This document shows, one piece after another, positions 8,602 to 17,877 of a stretch of 32,773 nt of DNA. The stretch spans positions 1-32,773 of the forward strand of contig CAYJKB010000021.1 of NCBI GenBank assembly GCA_964370625.1. Reading direction: 5' to 3'. The notes below the pieces were generated by a model. That model had not been told where the DNA came from. It did not search any database and saw only the letters and a list, made by a program, of their open reading frames with translations. This stretch comes from CAYJKB01 sp964370625 (lineage in GTDB: Bacteria; Bacillota; Clostridia; Oscillospirales; Butyricicoccaceae). Position numbers and translations under genes: made by a program. Numbering within the stretch: position 1 is the stretch's first letter; every line of letters begins with the position of its first letter.

Positions 8602-8972
8602 TAATTGATTTTTTAGTCGGACTTATGACAGGAATAATCAGTGGTTTTGGTGTCGGTGGTGGCTCTTTACTTGTGTTATACCTTACAAATTTCGAACAAG
8701 TACATCAATTATCTGCACAAGGTATAAATTTAATGTATTTTCTTTTTGTCGCTCCATCTGCATTATATTCTCACATTAAAAACAAGCTTATCGACAAAAA
8801 TTCTGCGATAATTTGTATAATTTCCGGTGTACCTACTTGTATTTTATTTGCTTTTATAGCATCTAAAACTGATATTGATTTATTAAGACGATTATTTGGT
8901 ATGCTAATGCTTTTTATTGGAGTTCGAGAGCTTTTTGCTAAAAAAACACATAAATCAAAAGAAAAAGAGTGA
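8598..8972 (+). CDS. Half-size TSUP (TauE/SafE) membrane protein, C-terminal half
   Basis: A 124-residue membrane protein whose start GLMTGIISGFGVGGGSLLV repeats the glycine-rich TSUP motif of the preceding gene, followed by three or four helices and a Lys-rich tail. Its ATG overlaps the previous stop by 4 nt, which implies coupled translation and equal amounts. The two halves probably form a heterodimer equal to one standard transporter. Its TGA stop lies within the terminator stem shared with pflA. Confidence 0.8.
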   Translation: MIIDFLVGLMTGIISGFGVGGGSLLVLYLTNFEQVHQLSAQGINLMYFLFVAPSALYSHIKNKLIDKNSAIICIISGVPTCILFAFIASKTDIDLLRRLFGMLMLFIGVRELFAKKTHKSKEKE

Positions 8973-8989
8973 GCTTTCGCTCACTCTTT
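8964..8989. terminator. Shared bidirectional terminator
   Basis: A perfect 11-bp stem (AAAGAGTGAGC at 8964-8974, GCTCACTCTTT at 8979-8989) with a TTTC loop. It is T-rich on the plus strand side and A-rich upstream, so it can end transcription both ways. The TGA of the TSUP gene (8970-8972) lies in the left arm, and the first bases of the pflA stop (8988-8990) lie in the right arm. Confidence 0.85.
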
Positions 8990-9722
8990 ATATTTTTATC
9001 CCATACTTCTTAACTATTTCATAAAATTCTTTAATATCTTCTTCTGTACCTTGTGGCAAGTTTTCAAACGGAAATTCTATACCTAATTCATGGTATTTTT
9101 CCGTACATAGCTTACGAAAGGGCAAAAATTCCAGTTTTTGAATAATGCTGTTATACGGAAGAAGCAAACTACATAGTTTTTCTATATGTTCAGCAGAATA
9201 ATTAATGGTTGGTACTACAACATTTCGTATCCAAATCTGTTTGTCCATTTGCCGACATAGATTTAAAAATTCAATTACACGCAAAAAGTCAGCTTTTGCA
9301 TATAATTTATAATCTTCAGCATTTGTAAATTTCAAATCAAGTAATACTAAATCTGTATATTCTAGCAATTCTTTGACTTTATCTAAATTACCAATGCCAG
9401 AAGTGTCTATTGCTGTATGTAAATTTATTTCATGTGCTTTGATGAAAAGTTGTTTCACAAATTCAGCTTGCACAAGTGGCTCTCCACCTGAAATTGTCAC
9501 TCCACCATTTTTAATATATGGTATATACCTTGTGATTTTCGACATAATTTCATCTGCTGAATATTCAGTGCCTCCGTCATAATCCCAAGTGTCAGGATTA
9601 TGACAATAAGCACATCTTAAAGGACAGCCTTGCATAAATACTACAAAACGCATACCAGGTCCGTCTACAGCTCCCATTGATTGGAAAGAGTGTATTCTCC
9701 CCTTTGAACTACATTTGTTCAT
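8988..9722 (-). CDS. pflA: Pyruvate formate-lyase activating enzyme
   Basis: Radical SAM enzyme that installs the glycyl radical on PflB. The 244-residue protein begins with the family pattern KGRIHSFQSMGAVDGPG. It carries the [4Fe-4S] motif CPLRCAYC (Cys33, Cys37, Cys40) and the SAM-contacting GGVTISGGEPLVQ near residues 73-85. Its ATG lies inside the last codons of pflB (14-nt overlap) with no clear ribosome site of its own, so translation is probably coupled to pflB. Both genes would therefore respond to the riboswitch upstream of pflB. Confidence 0.94.
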   Translation of the reverse strand: MNKCSSKGRIHSFQSMGAVDGPGMRFVVFMQGCPLRCAYCHNPDTWDYDGGTEYSADEIMSKITRYIPYIKNGGVTISGGEPLVQAEFVKQLFIKAHEINLHTAIDTSGIGNLDKVKELLEYTDLVLLDLKFTNAEDYKLYAKADFLRVIEFLNLCRQMDKQIWIRNVVVPTINYSAEHIEKLCSLLLPYNSIIQKLEFLPFRKLCTEKYHELGIEFPFENLPQGTEEDIKEFYEIVKKYGIKI

Positions 9723-11937
9723 GGAATGTACGAGAAATCACTTCCAGTTGTTGAGCTTTTGATAGTTTATAGAAGTTTACAGCATAGCCAGACACACGAA
9801 TTGTAAGATTAGGATATAGTTCTGGTTTTTCATAAGCTGCCAAAAGAACTTCACGTTTTAACACGTTTACATTTAAGTGATGAGCTCTTTGAGCAAAATA
9901 ACCATCAAGTAAAGCTACAAGGTTTGTAAGACGTTCGTCTTCTGTTTTACCAAGAGCATCAGGAACGATTGAAAATGTATTAGATACACCATCTTTGCAA
10001 TAGTCATAAGAGATTTTTGCAACTGAATTAAGTGATGCTAGCGCTCCATTAGTTTCTCTGCCATGCATTGGGTTTGCCCCTGGCGCAAACGCTTCTCCCG
10101 CTTTTCTTCCATCAGGAGTTGAACCTGTTTTTTTACCATAAACTACGTTTGAAGTAATAGTTAATACTGATAAAGTATGTTCTGCTTGTCTATATGTTTT
10201 ATTTGATGCTAAAGCTTCATAAAAAGCTTGCATTTGTTCTTGAGCTAGTACATCAACTCTGTCATCATCATTACCGAATTTCGGGAAATCACCTTCGATT
10301 TCAAAATCAGAAATAATTCCGTCTTCGTTGCGAATAGGTTTTACTTTTGCATATTTAATAGCAGATAAACTGTCAGCAAGTACGCTCATGCCCGCTGCAC
10401 CAAATGCCATATAGCGATGCACACTTGTGTCATGTAATGCCATTTGAGTTTTTTCATAAGCATATTTATCATGCATATAGTGAATTACATTCATTGTGTT
10501 TACATATAAATGTGCAAGCCATACACGATAAGGCTCTAACATAGCAATAACTTTATCATATTCTAAGTAATCGCCTTCATATGGAGCAAGTGTAGGACCT
10601 ACTTGTTTGCCTGTACGCTCATCACGTCCACCATTAAGTGCCATAAGTAACATTTTTGCAATATTAGCTCTAGCGCCGAAGAACTGCATTTCTTTACCAA
10701 TTCGCATAGCAGATACACAACAAGCAATAGCATAATCATCGCCATAAGTAGGACGCATTAAATCATCATTTTCATATTGTAATGAATCTGTATCACAAGA
10801 AACTTTCGCAGCAAAACGTTTAAATCCCTCTGGTAAATCTTTAGACCATAACACAGTAAGGTTAGGTTCTGCTGATGGTTTTAGATTATACAGAGTATGT
10901 AAAATACGGAATGAGTTTTTAGTAACCATATGACGCCCATCTTCTGTAACACCACCAACACATTCTGTAATCCACATAGGGTCTCCACCGAATAATTCGT
11001 TATATTCAGGCGTTCTTAAATGACGAGCCATACGAAGTTTAAGAACAAAATCATCCATAAGCTCTTGTGCACCTGATTCTGTAAGAGTGCCATTTTTCAG
11101 ATCACGTTCGATATAAATATCAAGGAATGTGCTAACACGTCCAAGACTCATCGCTGCACCGTTTTGCTCTTTAATAGAAGCTAAGTATGCAAAATATAGC
11201 CATTGAATTGCTTCTTTTGCATTTCCAGCAGGTTTAGAAATATCGAAACCATAAATCTTAGCCATTTCATTTAATTTTTCTAAAAATGAGATTTGTTGAT
11301 ATAGTTCTTCTGTTTGACGAATAGTTTCAGTGTACATAGCACCTGAAGTTAGTGTTTTTTTATCTTGTTTTTTAAGTTCTATAAGTTTATCAACACCATA
11401 AAGAGCTACTCTACGATAATCCCCTATTACACGTCCTCTACCATAAGCATCTGGCAGACCTGTAATAATTCCAGAACTTCTAGCTGCACGCATTTCATCT
11501 GTATAAGCACGGAATACTCCATCATTATGCGTTGTGCGATATTGGAATTCTTTTTCAATCTTTTCAGATAATTTGTATCCATAGGCTTCACAAGCTGTTC
11601 TTGTCATTTTAAGTCCACCGAATGGATTTACACCACGCTTTAGCGGGCTATCAGTTTGGAAACCTACGATAATTTCATTTTCTTTGTCTAGGTAACCTGC
11701 TCCATAGTTAAGTAATGATGATACAGTTTCTGTATCTATATCAAGTATACCACCGTTTTCACGTTCTTTGGCGAATAATACTTCAGCCTTTTCAAGCACA
11801 GTTTTTGTTCTTTCGGTTAATCCTTCAAGGAAATTTTCATCTCCATCATACCCTTTAAAGTTCTTTAAAATAAAATCGGAAACATTAATTTCTTGTTCCC
11901 ACACACCACCAACAAATTCATTCCAAGCGTTCGACAT
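9709..11937 (-). CDS. pflB: Pyruvate formate-lyase (formate C-acetyltransferase)
   Basis: Cytoplasmic glycyl radical enzyme that converts pyruvate and CoA to acetyl-CoA and formate. The 742-residue protein has the active-site pair Cys406-Cys407 in AIACCVSAM and the radical glycine Gly717 in IRVSGYAVNF near the C-terminus. Its length is close to the 760 residues of E. coli PflB. I chose ATG at 11937 (MSNAWNEFVGG) because AAAGGAG lies 7 nt upstream; the frame opens a few codons earlier without such support. Formate feeds 10-formyl-THF and purine synthesis, which fits the ZTP riboswitch in its leader. Confidence 0.96.
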   Translation of the reverse strand: MSNAWNEFVGGVWEQEINVSDFILKNFKGYDGDENFLEGLTERTKTVLEKAEVLFAKERENGGILDIDTETVSSLLNYGAGYLDKENEIIVGFQTDSPLKRGVNPFGGLKMTRTACEAYGYKLSEKIEKEFQYRTTHNDGVFRAYTDEMRAARSSGIITGLPDAYGRGRVIGDYRRVALYGVDKLIELKKQDKKTLTSGAMYTETIRQTEELYQQISFLEKLNEMAKIYGFDISKPAGNAKEAIQWLYFAYLASIKEQNGAAMSLGRVSTFLDIYIERDLKNGTLTESGAQELMDDFVLKLRMARHLRTPEYNELFGGDPMWITECVGGVTEDGRHMVTKNSFRILHTLYNLKPSAEPNLTVLWSKDLPEGFKRFAAKVSCDTDSLQYENDDLMRPTYGDDYAIACCVSAMRIGKEMQFFGARANIAKMLLMALNGGRDERTGKQVGPTLAPYEGDYLEYDKVIAMLEPYRVWLAHLYVNTMNVIHYMHDKYAYEKTQMALHDTSVHRYMAFGAAGMSVLADSLSAIKYAKVKPIRNEDGIISDFEIEGDFPKFGNDDDRVDVLAQEQMQAFYEALASNKTYRQAEHTLSVLTITSNVVYGKKTGSTPDGRKAGEAFAPGANPMHGRETNGALASLNSVAKISYDYCKDGVSNTFSIVPDALGKTEDERLTNLVALLDGYFAQRAHHLNVNVLKREVLLAAYEKPELYPNLTIRVSGYAVNFYKLSKAQQLEVISRTFHEQM

Positions 11938-11962
11938 TATTAAACTCCTTTCAAAAGTCAAC

Positions 11963-12012
11963 AAAAAAAGGCAACACTAATCCATAAATAAAAATTTATA
12001 GTTAATATTGCC
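11963..12012 (-). terminator. Expression-platform terminator of the ZTP riboswitch
   Basis: On the minus strand GGCAATATTAA (12012-12002) pairs with TTAGTGTTGCC (11980-11970) over 11 positions, including two G-U pairs, and is followed by seven Ts (11969-11963). The first bases of the stem belong to the conserved CTGGGC end of the aptamer. Ligand-bound aptamer and terminator therefore exclude each other. Confidence 0.8.
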
Positions 12013-12082
12013 CAGACGGTCGGCTACTAAAATTTTATATTCCCTTGTGGTTATCCACATTATCCGTCAGTAATATAAAATT
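11963..12082 (-). promoter_or_regulatory. ZTP riboswitch (pfl motif) controlling pflBA
   Basis: The leader, read on the minus strand, has the marks of the pfl RNA motif, now known to sense ZTP/ZMP. P1 is formed by AATATAAAATT and its complement (12082-12072 and 12041-12031 on the minus strand). Next come ACTGACGG (12071-12064), the hairpin GTGGATAACCAC followed by AAGGGA (12058-12041), and the conserved 3' block GCCGACCGTCTGGG (12024-12011). GACGG can pair with CCGTC to give the pseudoknot. A terminator overlaps the 3' block, so ZTP binding should switch pflBA on. Recognition is by eye against the remembered consensus. Confidence 0.85.
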
Positions 12083-12101
12083 ATTTTCTTATCTTAGATA
12101 T

Positions 12102-12130
12102 AGTATAGCTTGCAAAATAAAATCAGTCAA
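12102..12130 (-). promoter_or_regulatory. pflBA promoter
   Basis: On the minus strand TTGACT (12130-12125) and TATACT (12107-12102) are spaced 17 bp apart. The start site would fall near 12095, just ahead of P1 of the riboswitch, as expected. Confidence 0.7.
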
Positions 12131-12148
12131 GCACTAAAGTTGAAAATT

Positions 12149-12203
12149 CTTGCTAAATCTTGCTAAATTATATATAGTAAAATAGTTTATTTTTTGATAT
12201 AAT
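12149..12203 (+). promoter_or_regulatory. Promoter region of the five-gene membrane nuclease operon
   Basis: The 10-mer CTTGCTAAAT occurs twice in tandem (12149-12158 and 12159-12168). TTGCTA (12150-12155) and TATAGT (12173-12178) are 17 bp apart and could be a promoter. A second -10 candidate, TATAAT, lies at 12198-12203 without a clear -35. The tandem repeat may be an operator. The divergent pfl promoter begins only about 20 bp away. Confidence 0.35.
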
Positions 12204-12238
12204 ACTAATATATGTAATTCATTAAAGAGGTACTATGC

Positions 12239-14299
12239 ATGAAAATACTGTCTATCGAAGGCAATTTTGGTAAATTAAACAATAAAAAAATAAACTTCAA
12301 ACATGATTTCACCTTAATAACCTTAAATAACGAAGGTGGAAAAACCACTTGGTCGACTTTTATAAAAACAATGCTCTATGGTCTTGATAAATCTAAACGT
12401 GATAAAATAGATGAATTATCAGAAAAAAATAAATATTTTCCTCATATGGGTGGCAATATGTGGGGCAGAATACGAATTTTATATAATAATAGAATTATTG
12501 TAATCACTCGTAACACAGATAAAAAAGGGTTGATGCAAAATTTTTCTGCAATTTATGAAGATACTGGAAGCAATTGTGAATTTTTGTCTGATAAAGATTG
12601 TGGCAAAACTTTAACAGGATTATCTGAAAACGCTTTTGCAGATTGTGTTTTTATAGATGGTGCAAATCTTCAAGTTAAATCTTCTGAACTTGAAGATATT
12701 ATGTTGTCACTTTTGAATACTGGAGATAGTTCTGGCGCTTACAACAAAGCTTGTCTTACGCTGAAAGAAAAGAAAAATTCTTTACGTTCTAGAAACAGAA
12801 CAGGATTATTAGTTCAAGCTGAAAATCAAATGAATGAACTTGGTGAACTTTTATCCACTCACGATGAGCTTGATATAAGTCTAACTGAGTATACGGAACA
12901 TTTAAACAGTACAATTATTTCACTAGATGAAACCACAAAAACTTATGAACTTGCGAAAATTGCTTATGATGAAGATGTAATTCGTGCTCGTGCTGAAATC
13001 GAAATAAGACTAGATTATGCCGAGGAAAGACTTCGAGCTAGTGAGCTAATTGCTCAAAATGAAATTACTTTCAAAGAAGCTCAAGATGCATTATTTTCCT
13101 ATGATGGGGCTTTAAAAGAAGAACGAATAACGAGAGAAAAGTTACCTTATATCGAAGAATGGTATGAAGATGAACTGAATAATATATATCAAAAAGCATC
13201 AGAAAATGAAGAAATACGTAGGCTCGAAAGCAAACTTAGCATTAAATGGTGGGCATTGATTTTAGCTGCATTTTTAGCATTTTGCAGTGTATTTAATCTA
13301 TATGCACCAATAAATGTAGGTAATCTTACACCTTATACTACATATATACTAGCCTTTTTTTCTGTTGTTTGTATTATAATCACATTTCATGACAGTGCAA
13401 AAAAAGATGGTACTCCGATTTATGATATTGAAGGGCACAAAAAAGCTTTGCTTATAAAGCGTGAAGAACTTGAATTTGACCACCGTAGAGCAGTTGAAAT
13501 AACTTCCGAATGTTATGATACTGTGATAAAGCTTTGTCAGCAACTTGATAGCAATTGTAGTGATATAGAAGATTGTAGGAAACTGCTATTTGAAACCGAA
13601 AGAGCGTTGTCTGAACTTTATAATCTACGTCTTGAAACTGAAAAGCTACGTGCTAGAAGCAAAACTATTAAGCAAGGTTTATCCGAAACTGATAAAAGGC
13701 TTCTAAACCTAAATAGTCTTAAGACTAAAATAGACGACCTAACTTTAACTAAAACTTCTTTGACTAATGAAATTTCTTCTTTAAACGGCAAAAAATCTAC
13801 ACTTATCACAAGAGATAAACTTACAACTACAATGCAAGTTTTATCTCGTAAACATCAAAGGCTGTCAAACGAATATGATGCTGTTTTGCTTTGCGAAAGC
13901 GCATTATCTTCTGCTTATGAAGCGTTATCACAAAAATTATCACCGGAAATAAACAAACTGTGTGCACAATATTTATCACAGCTTACTAGCGGAAAATATG
14001 ACACCGTTTACATCAAACATGGTTTTTCTGGCGAAGCTGGTAATTCTCAAATTTCAACTCCTATGTTATCTAATTTAAAATTATCTACAGGTGCTAAAGA
14101 TCAATTATATCTTGCACTTCGTCTTGCTACTGCAAAACTGTTAATCCCTAAAACATCTAATATACCGCTGATTTTAGATGACCCATTTATGTCTTTTGAC
14201 AATGAACGCACATATAACGCACTTGCACTTTTGCAAGAATTATCAAAAGAGCGTCAAATTATATTATTCTCTGCTAGAAATATCAAGGAGGTGCATTAG
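12239..14299 (+). CDS. YhaN-like Rad50/SbcC-family ATPase with membrane hairpin
   Basis: A 686-residue ABC-type ATPase of the SMC/Rad50 class. The N-terminal P-loop NNEGGKTTW (30-38) keeps GKT but has Leu29 where the first Walker A glycine is usual. Heptad-rich coiled coil fills about 170-335 and 395-570. The C-terminus has the signature LSTGAKDQ (615-622) and Walker B ILDDPF (645-650). The centre of the coiled coil has two hydrophobic helices (about 338-353 and 366-383) in place of a CxxC zinc hook, as I recall for Bacillus YhaN. The apex is therefore probably in the membrane. Its TAG stop shares a base with the GTG start of the nuclease gene, so the two likely act as one complex. DNA-end processing is the family role; the substrate here is unknown. 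Confidence 0.8.
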   Translation: MKILSIEGNFGKLNNKKINFKHDFTLITLNNEGGKTTWSTFIKTMLYGLDKSKRDKIDELSEKNKYFPHMGGNMWGRIRILYNNRIIVITRNTDKKGLMQNFSAIYEDTGSNCEFLSDKDCGKTLTGLSENAFADCVFIDGANLQVKSSELEDIMLSLLNTGDSSGAYNKACLTLKEKKNSLRSRNRTGLLVQAENQMNELGELLSTHDELDISLTEYTEHLNSTIISLDETTKTYELAKIAYDEDVIRARAEIEIRLDYAEERLRASELIAQNEITFKEAQDALFSYDGALKEERITREKLPYIEEWYEDELNNIYQKASENEEIRRLESKLSIKWWALILAAFLAFCSVFNLYAPINVGNLTPYTTYILAFFSVVCIIITFHDSAKKDGTPIYDIEGHKKALLIKREELEFDHRRAVEITSECYDTVIKLCQQLDSNCSDIEDCRKLLFETERALSELYNLRLETEKLRARSKTIKQGLSETDKRLLNLNSLKTKIDDLTLTKTSLTNEISSLNGKKSTLITRDKLTTTMQVLSRKHQRLSNEYDAVLLCESALSSAYEALSQKLSPEINKLCAQYLSQLTSGKYDTVYIKHGFSGEAGNSQISTPMLSNLKLSTGAKDQLYLALRLATAKLLIPKTSNIPLILDDPFMSFDNERTYNALALLQELSKERQIILFSARNIKEVH

Positions 14300-15375
14300 T
14301 GATTAAGATTTTACATTGTGCTGATGCACATTTAGGTATTAATTTTTCTTTTACTGATGATAAAAAAGAATGTGCGAATAATATTCATTTAGATACGCTT
14401 TATTCTATGATTGAAAATGCTAATCGATTGCATGTATCTGCCATTTTAATTTCAGGCGATTTGTTTCACACGCCTACCGTATCTGCAATTTTTTTCAGCA
14501 AAGTAATGAATATTTTATCTAAGGCGAATATGAAAATTTATATTTGTTGTGGCAATCATGATTATTATTTTGCAGATAGCCCTTATGCAAAATTCGAAAT
14601 ACCTTCAAATGTACATATATTTAAAAATTCAACACTAGAAAGTATTGAACTTGAGGATTTTGTGTTATATAGTGCAAGTTTTCAAAATGAACATGCTGAA
14701 ATTGATTTAACGATGACACGAAAAAATAATAAACCACATATACTTATGTTACATGGTGATATTGTAAGCTCAAGCAGTGGTTATAATCCTATTTCATCAG
14801 CGAAACTTAAAGATTGTGATTTTGATTATATTGCACTTGGACACAACCATAGTTTTAGCGATATAATCAAATTTGGAAAAACTAAAATATGTTGTCCTGG
14901 TTGTCTTATGGGTACTGGTTTTGATGAAACTGAACAAAAAGGATATGTCATTTTAGATATTGCGCAAAATAATAAAATTGAAGCTAATTTTATATCTTCT
15001 GACGGTCTTGAATTTGTAGAAAATGAAATTGATATAGCACATTTATTAAATGAACAACATTTAATTGATATATTAAATGAAAAATATTCATCTGGCTTTG
15101 ATAGAACTGTTATTAGATTAATTATAACAGGGCAAACACAGCTAAATATTGATATTATAAAGCTTAAAAAAATCTTGTCTTCTTATTTTTTTGAAATATC
15201 TATTTTAGATAGAACTGCTGAAATTCGTGATTTTTGGGTATTACGACACGATGATAGTTTATGTGGTGAATTTGTCAGAGTATTATGGCAAGATTATCAA
15301 AACACCGATGATGAAATCCAAAAAGAACGTATACTCTATGCACTTGAACTAGGGGTGCTTGCTTTAGAACAATAA
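14299..15375 (+). CDS. YhaO/SbcD/Mre11-like metallophosphoesterase (predicted DNA nuclease)
   Basis: A 358-residue calcineurin-type phosphoesterase with all expected metal ligands: Asp9 and His11 in ADAHLG, Asp54 in GDLFH, Asn86-His87-Asp88 in GNHD, His152 in HGD, and His182/His184 in GHNH. The C-terminal region (about 230-358) is a weakly conserved cap, as in Mre11/SbcD. The GTG start is preceded by a very strong AAGGAGGTG (14285-14293) and overlaps the ATPase stop by 1 nt. It is most likely the nuclease partner of the preceding ATPase. The motifs make the fold secure; the exact nucleic-acid substrate cannot be told. Confidence 0.85.
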   Translation: MIKILHCADAHLGINFSFTDDKKECANNIHLDTLYSMIENANRLHVSAILISGDLFHTPTVSAIFFSKVMNILSKANMKIYICCGNHDYYFADSPYAKFEIPSNVHIFKNSTLESIELEDFVLYSASFQNEHAEIDLTMTRKNNKPHILMLHGDIVSSSSGYNPISSAKLKDCDFDYIALGHNHSFSDIIKFGKTKICCPGCLMGTGFDETEQKGYVILDIAQNNKIEANFISSDGLEFVENEIDIAHLLNEQHLIDILNEKYSSGFDRTVIRLIITGQTQLNIDIIKLKKILSSYFFEISILDRTAEIRDFWVLRHDDSLCGEFVRVLWQDYQNTDDEIQKERILYALELGVLALEQ

Positions 15376-15396
15376 AACAAAGAGGGGTGATTTTCA

Positions 15397-17877
15397 ATGA
15401 CAGAAAAAATAAATGAGATACTGCAAGGTCAAAAAGAACTTACTCAGAAGCTTGAAGAACTTGCATCTTCTGATATATCTGCTTTAAATGCAAAGCTCTC
15501 TGATGAACTTGCAAAAATCAAAACACAGCACAATGAGCTTCAAGCACAAATCACTACACTTACTGAACAAAATAAAAAACTAAAAAATGTACTTTATGAG
15601 CAAATGAGTGCAGAAAGAACCGCTGTTTTATCAAAATCTCGCACAAAATATGAAGAATATTTTAATAAAAACTTATCTACTGGCATTAATGAATTATCTG
15701 ACTTAGAGCTTAGAATTTCTAAACGTATTTCAAGTATAGAACAACGTTTTCGCAATGAAAAGATTGAAATGACACAGGGTTTAAGACAAAAAATTCTAGA
15801 ATTAGAACAACTTTCTCAATCTGAACTAAATGATGCACGTTTTGCTAGAAATCAATCAAACCATATTACTTCAGAAGAACGAGCAGAATATGATAGATTG
15901 AAAAATGAACAATTAACAGAACAAATGATTATGGCTCGTGCCAAGAAAAATAGCTTTGAGCGACTCATCGGACTTAATATAATTAACAAGGTTGGTATCT
16001 TTTTAATTATACTAGGTGTTATATTCGCCTCTCGTTATACATTTTTAACATTCGACAACTCTCTACGAAGTATCCTAATTTTCTTATTTGGACTATTACT
16101 GCTTGGAGTTGGTGAATTTATAAATAGAAAGTCTCCAAATGTTTTCTCACTCGGACTTACAGCAGCTGGTGTATCTGTCATATATATTGGAATTTCTGTC
16201 AGCTACTTTTTATTTGGATTATTATCGATGTATCCCGCTTTGATTGTCTGTGTAATTGCAACTTTTGCATCTTTTGCCCTGTCTATACGGTATAATGCAC
16301 AGGTAATTTTAGTGTTTTCACTCATTGGTGGATATTTGCCTATAATTGCAATTTCAGATGATATTACAGTGCTTTATGGATTAATGATTTACTTTGTAAT
16401 TCTAAACTTATTAGGATTATCTGTTTCATTTAAACGCAAATGGACTATATCAGCATATTTAGGATTTATTTTAAATACATTTGGTTCTGTTATAATCGTT
16501 GGCGTAACCCCATCTGGTTTTTCATCTGTATCATTAGCTTGTATTTTATATTTAATTTTCTCTTATGCTGTTTATATCTGTATTCCAACCATTGGTACAT
16601 ATACAGAAAAAGTTAAATTCAAAATGGCAGATATAATTTTAATTGGTTTTAATGCCTTTATCGGAACAGTTATTACACTGCTTGCATTTAATTACTTTGA
16701 TTTATATGACTTTATAGGTGCTGCTGTTGCAATTTTCGCTGTAATTTTCATTTTTGTCGGCACTTTTATTCAACGTAATTTTGTTGATGGATTAAAGTCA
16801 TCAGGTTTATTTTATTTAACTGGTTTCACATTTGTTGTGCTAATTATTCCATTCCAATTCGGTGCAGAGTGGCTGACGCTTGGCTGGCTGTGTCAAGGTA
16901 CAGTTGTTGCAATTTATGGACTGGTAACAGATGACAAAAGGCTTAAAAAAATCGGCTTAGTTATTACAGCGCTATGCCTTGCAAGTTTCATTTTAATAGA
17001 TACGCTATTTTTCGGCTCGAATAGATTATATACTTTCAAGCATCTTATGATAACCACAGGCTTAATTTCTATCTTAATAGCATATATTAAGACTCATACA
17101 ACTGGATTAGATTATAAAATAACAAAAGTTCTATCTATTTTATGTCTTTGGAGTTTTATATACCAAGCCTGCACATTTGAACTTGCACATTTATTTATAC
17201 AAATGGAAATTTATCATATGACTTTTATGTGTGCAACACTTGCTATTATACTTTCGTATATTCTCGCTTTTACAATAACTAAACTTCGTGCAATTCATGA
17301 TAAAATTGTCACTTTCTTATCTTATTTCATTTATATACTTAGCGTTTTATCAGCTTTTGCTATCAATACTACACATACACCATTTTATGATATATATAAT
17401 GAATCAAACTCATCTTATATTTTAATTGGTAGCATAATAATTATACTTTTATTCCTCTTTACAGCATTTGCAATTTATGATTTAACATTAAATTTTGTAC
17501 GTAATACAAATTCAAGTTATGAATGGATTCCACTATCACTAAGTATTTTCAGCTTATTCTTTATCACACAAACACTAATTACGCAGTATCATCTTGAGTT
17601 TTCAAGTTTTGCAATTAGTATTATTTATGTAATTACTGCGTTAATTTGTATTGTACTTGGATTTATGAAACATTATGGAACATTGCGTCGTTTTGGTCTT
17701 ATTTTAAGTATAGTTTCTGTTATAAAATTATTCTTGATTGACCTATCTAGCTTAACCGAAGGTTATAAAATAATTTCTTATTTTGCGCTCGGTATTACTC
17801 TTGTTGCAATTTCCTTTGTTTATCAATATTTTAGTAAAAGATTGGAGCTTGATATAAATGTTAAAGAAGATAATTAG
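15397..17877 (+). CDS. DUF2339 multi-spanning membrane protein with N-terminal coiled coil
   Basis: An 826-residue protein. Residues 1 to about 185 are charged coiled coil rich in Glu, Lys and Gln. From about 190 onward it is almost entirely hydrophobic, with roughly 20 or more membrane helices. The junction LIGLNIINKVGIFLIILGV followed shortly by LLLLGVGEFINRKS matches the start of the DUF2339 membrane domain as I remember it. Function is unknown for the family. It lies 21 nt after the nuclease gene and overlaps the DUF3999 gene by 20 nt. DUF2339 and DUF3999 are often neighbours, which suggests they form one complex. Confidence 0.75.
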   Translation: MTEKINEILQGQKELTQKLEELASSDISALNAKLSDELAKIKTQHNELQAQITTLTEQNKKLKNVLYEQMSAERTAVLSKSRTKYEEYFNKNLSTGINELSDLELRISKRISSIEQRFRNEKIEMTQGLRQKILELEQLSQSELNDARFARNQSNHITSEERAEYDRLKNEQLTEQMIMARAKKNSFERLIGLNIINKVGIFLIILGVIFASRYTFLTFDNSLRSILIFLFGLLLLGVGEFINRKSPNVFSLGLTAAGVSVIYIGISVSYFLFGLLSMYPALIVCVIATFASFALSIRYNAQVILVFSLIGGYLPIIAISDDITVLYGLMIYFVILNLLGLSVSFKRKWTISAYLGFILNTFGSVIIVGVTPSGFSSVSLACILYLIFSYAVYICIPTIGTYTEKVKFKMADIILIGFNAFIGTVITLLAFNYFDLYDFIGAAVAIFAVIFIFVGTFIQRNFVDGLKSSGLFYLTGFTFVVLIIPFQFGAEWLTLGWLCQGTVVAIYGLVTDDKRLKKIGLVITALCLASFILIDTLFFGSNRLYTFKHLMITTGLISILIAYIKTHTTGLDYKITKVLSILCLWSFIYQACTFELAHLFIQMEIYHMTFMCATLAIILSYILAFTITKLRAIHDKIVTFLSYFIYILSVLSAFAINTTHTPFYDIYNESNSSYILIGSIIIILLFLFTAFAIYDLTLNFVRNTNSSYEWIPLSLSIFSLFFITQTLITQYHLEFSSFAISIIYVITALICIVLGFMKHYGTLRRFGLILSIVSVIKLFLIDLSSLTEGYKIISYFALGITLVAISFVYQYFSKRLELDINVKEDN

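Noticed and set aside
11930..11936. Single TTCGACA (0A box complement) at the pflB start; others inside genes near 9540 and 16050
   Set aside because: A 7-mer is expected about four times by chance on both strands of this window, and these are single and mostly within coding sequence.
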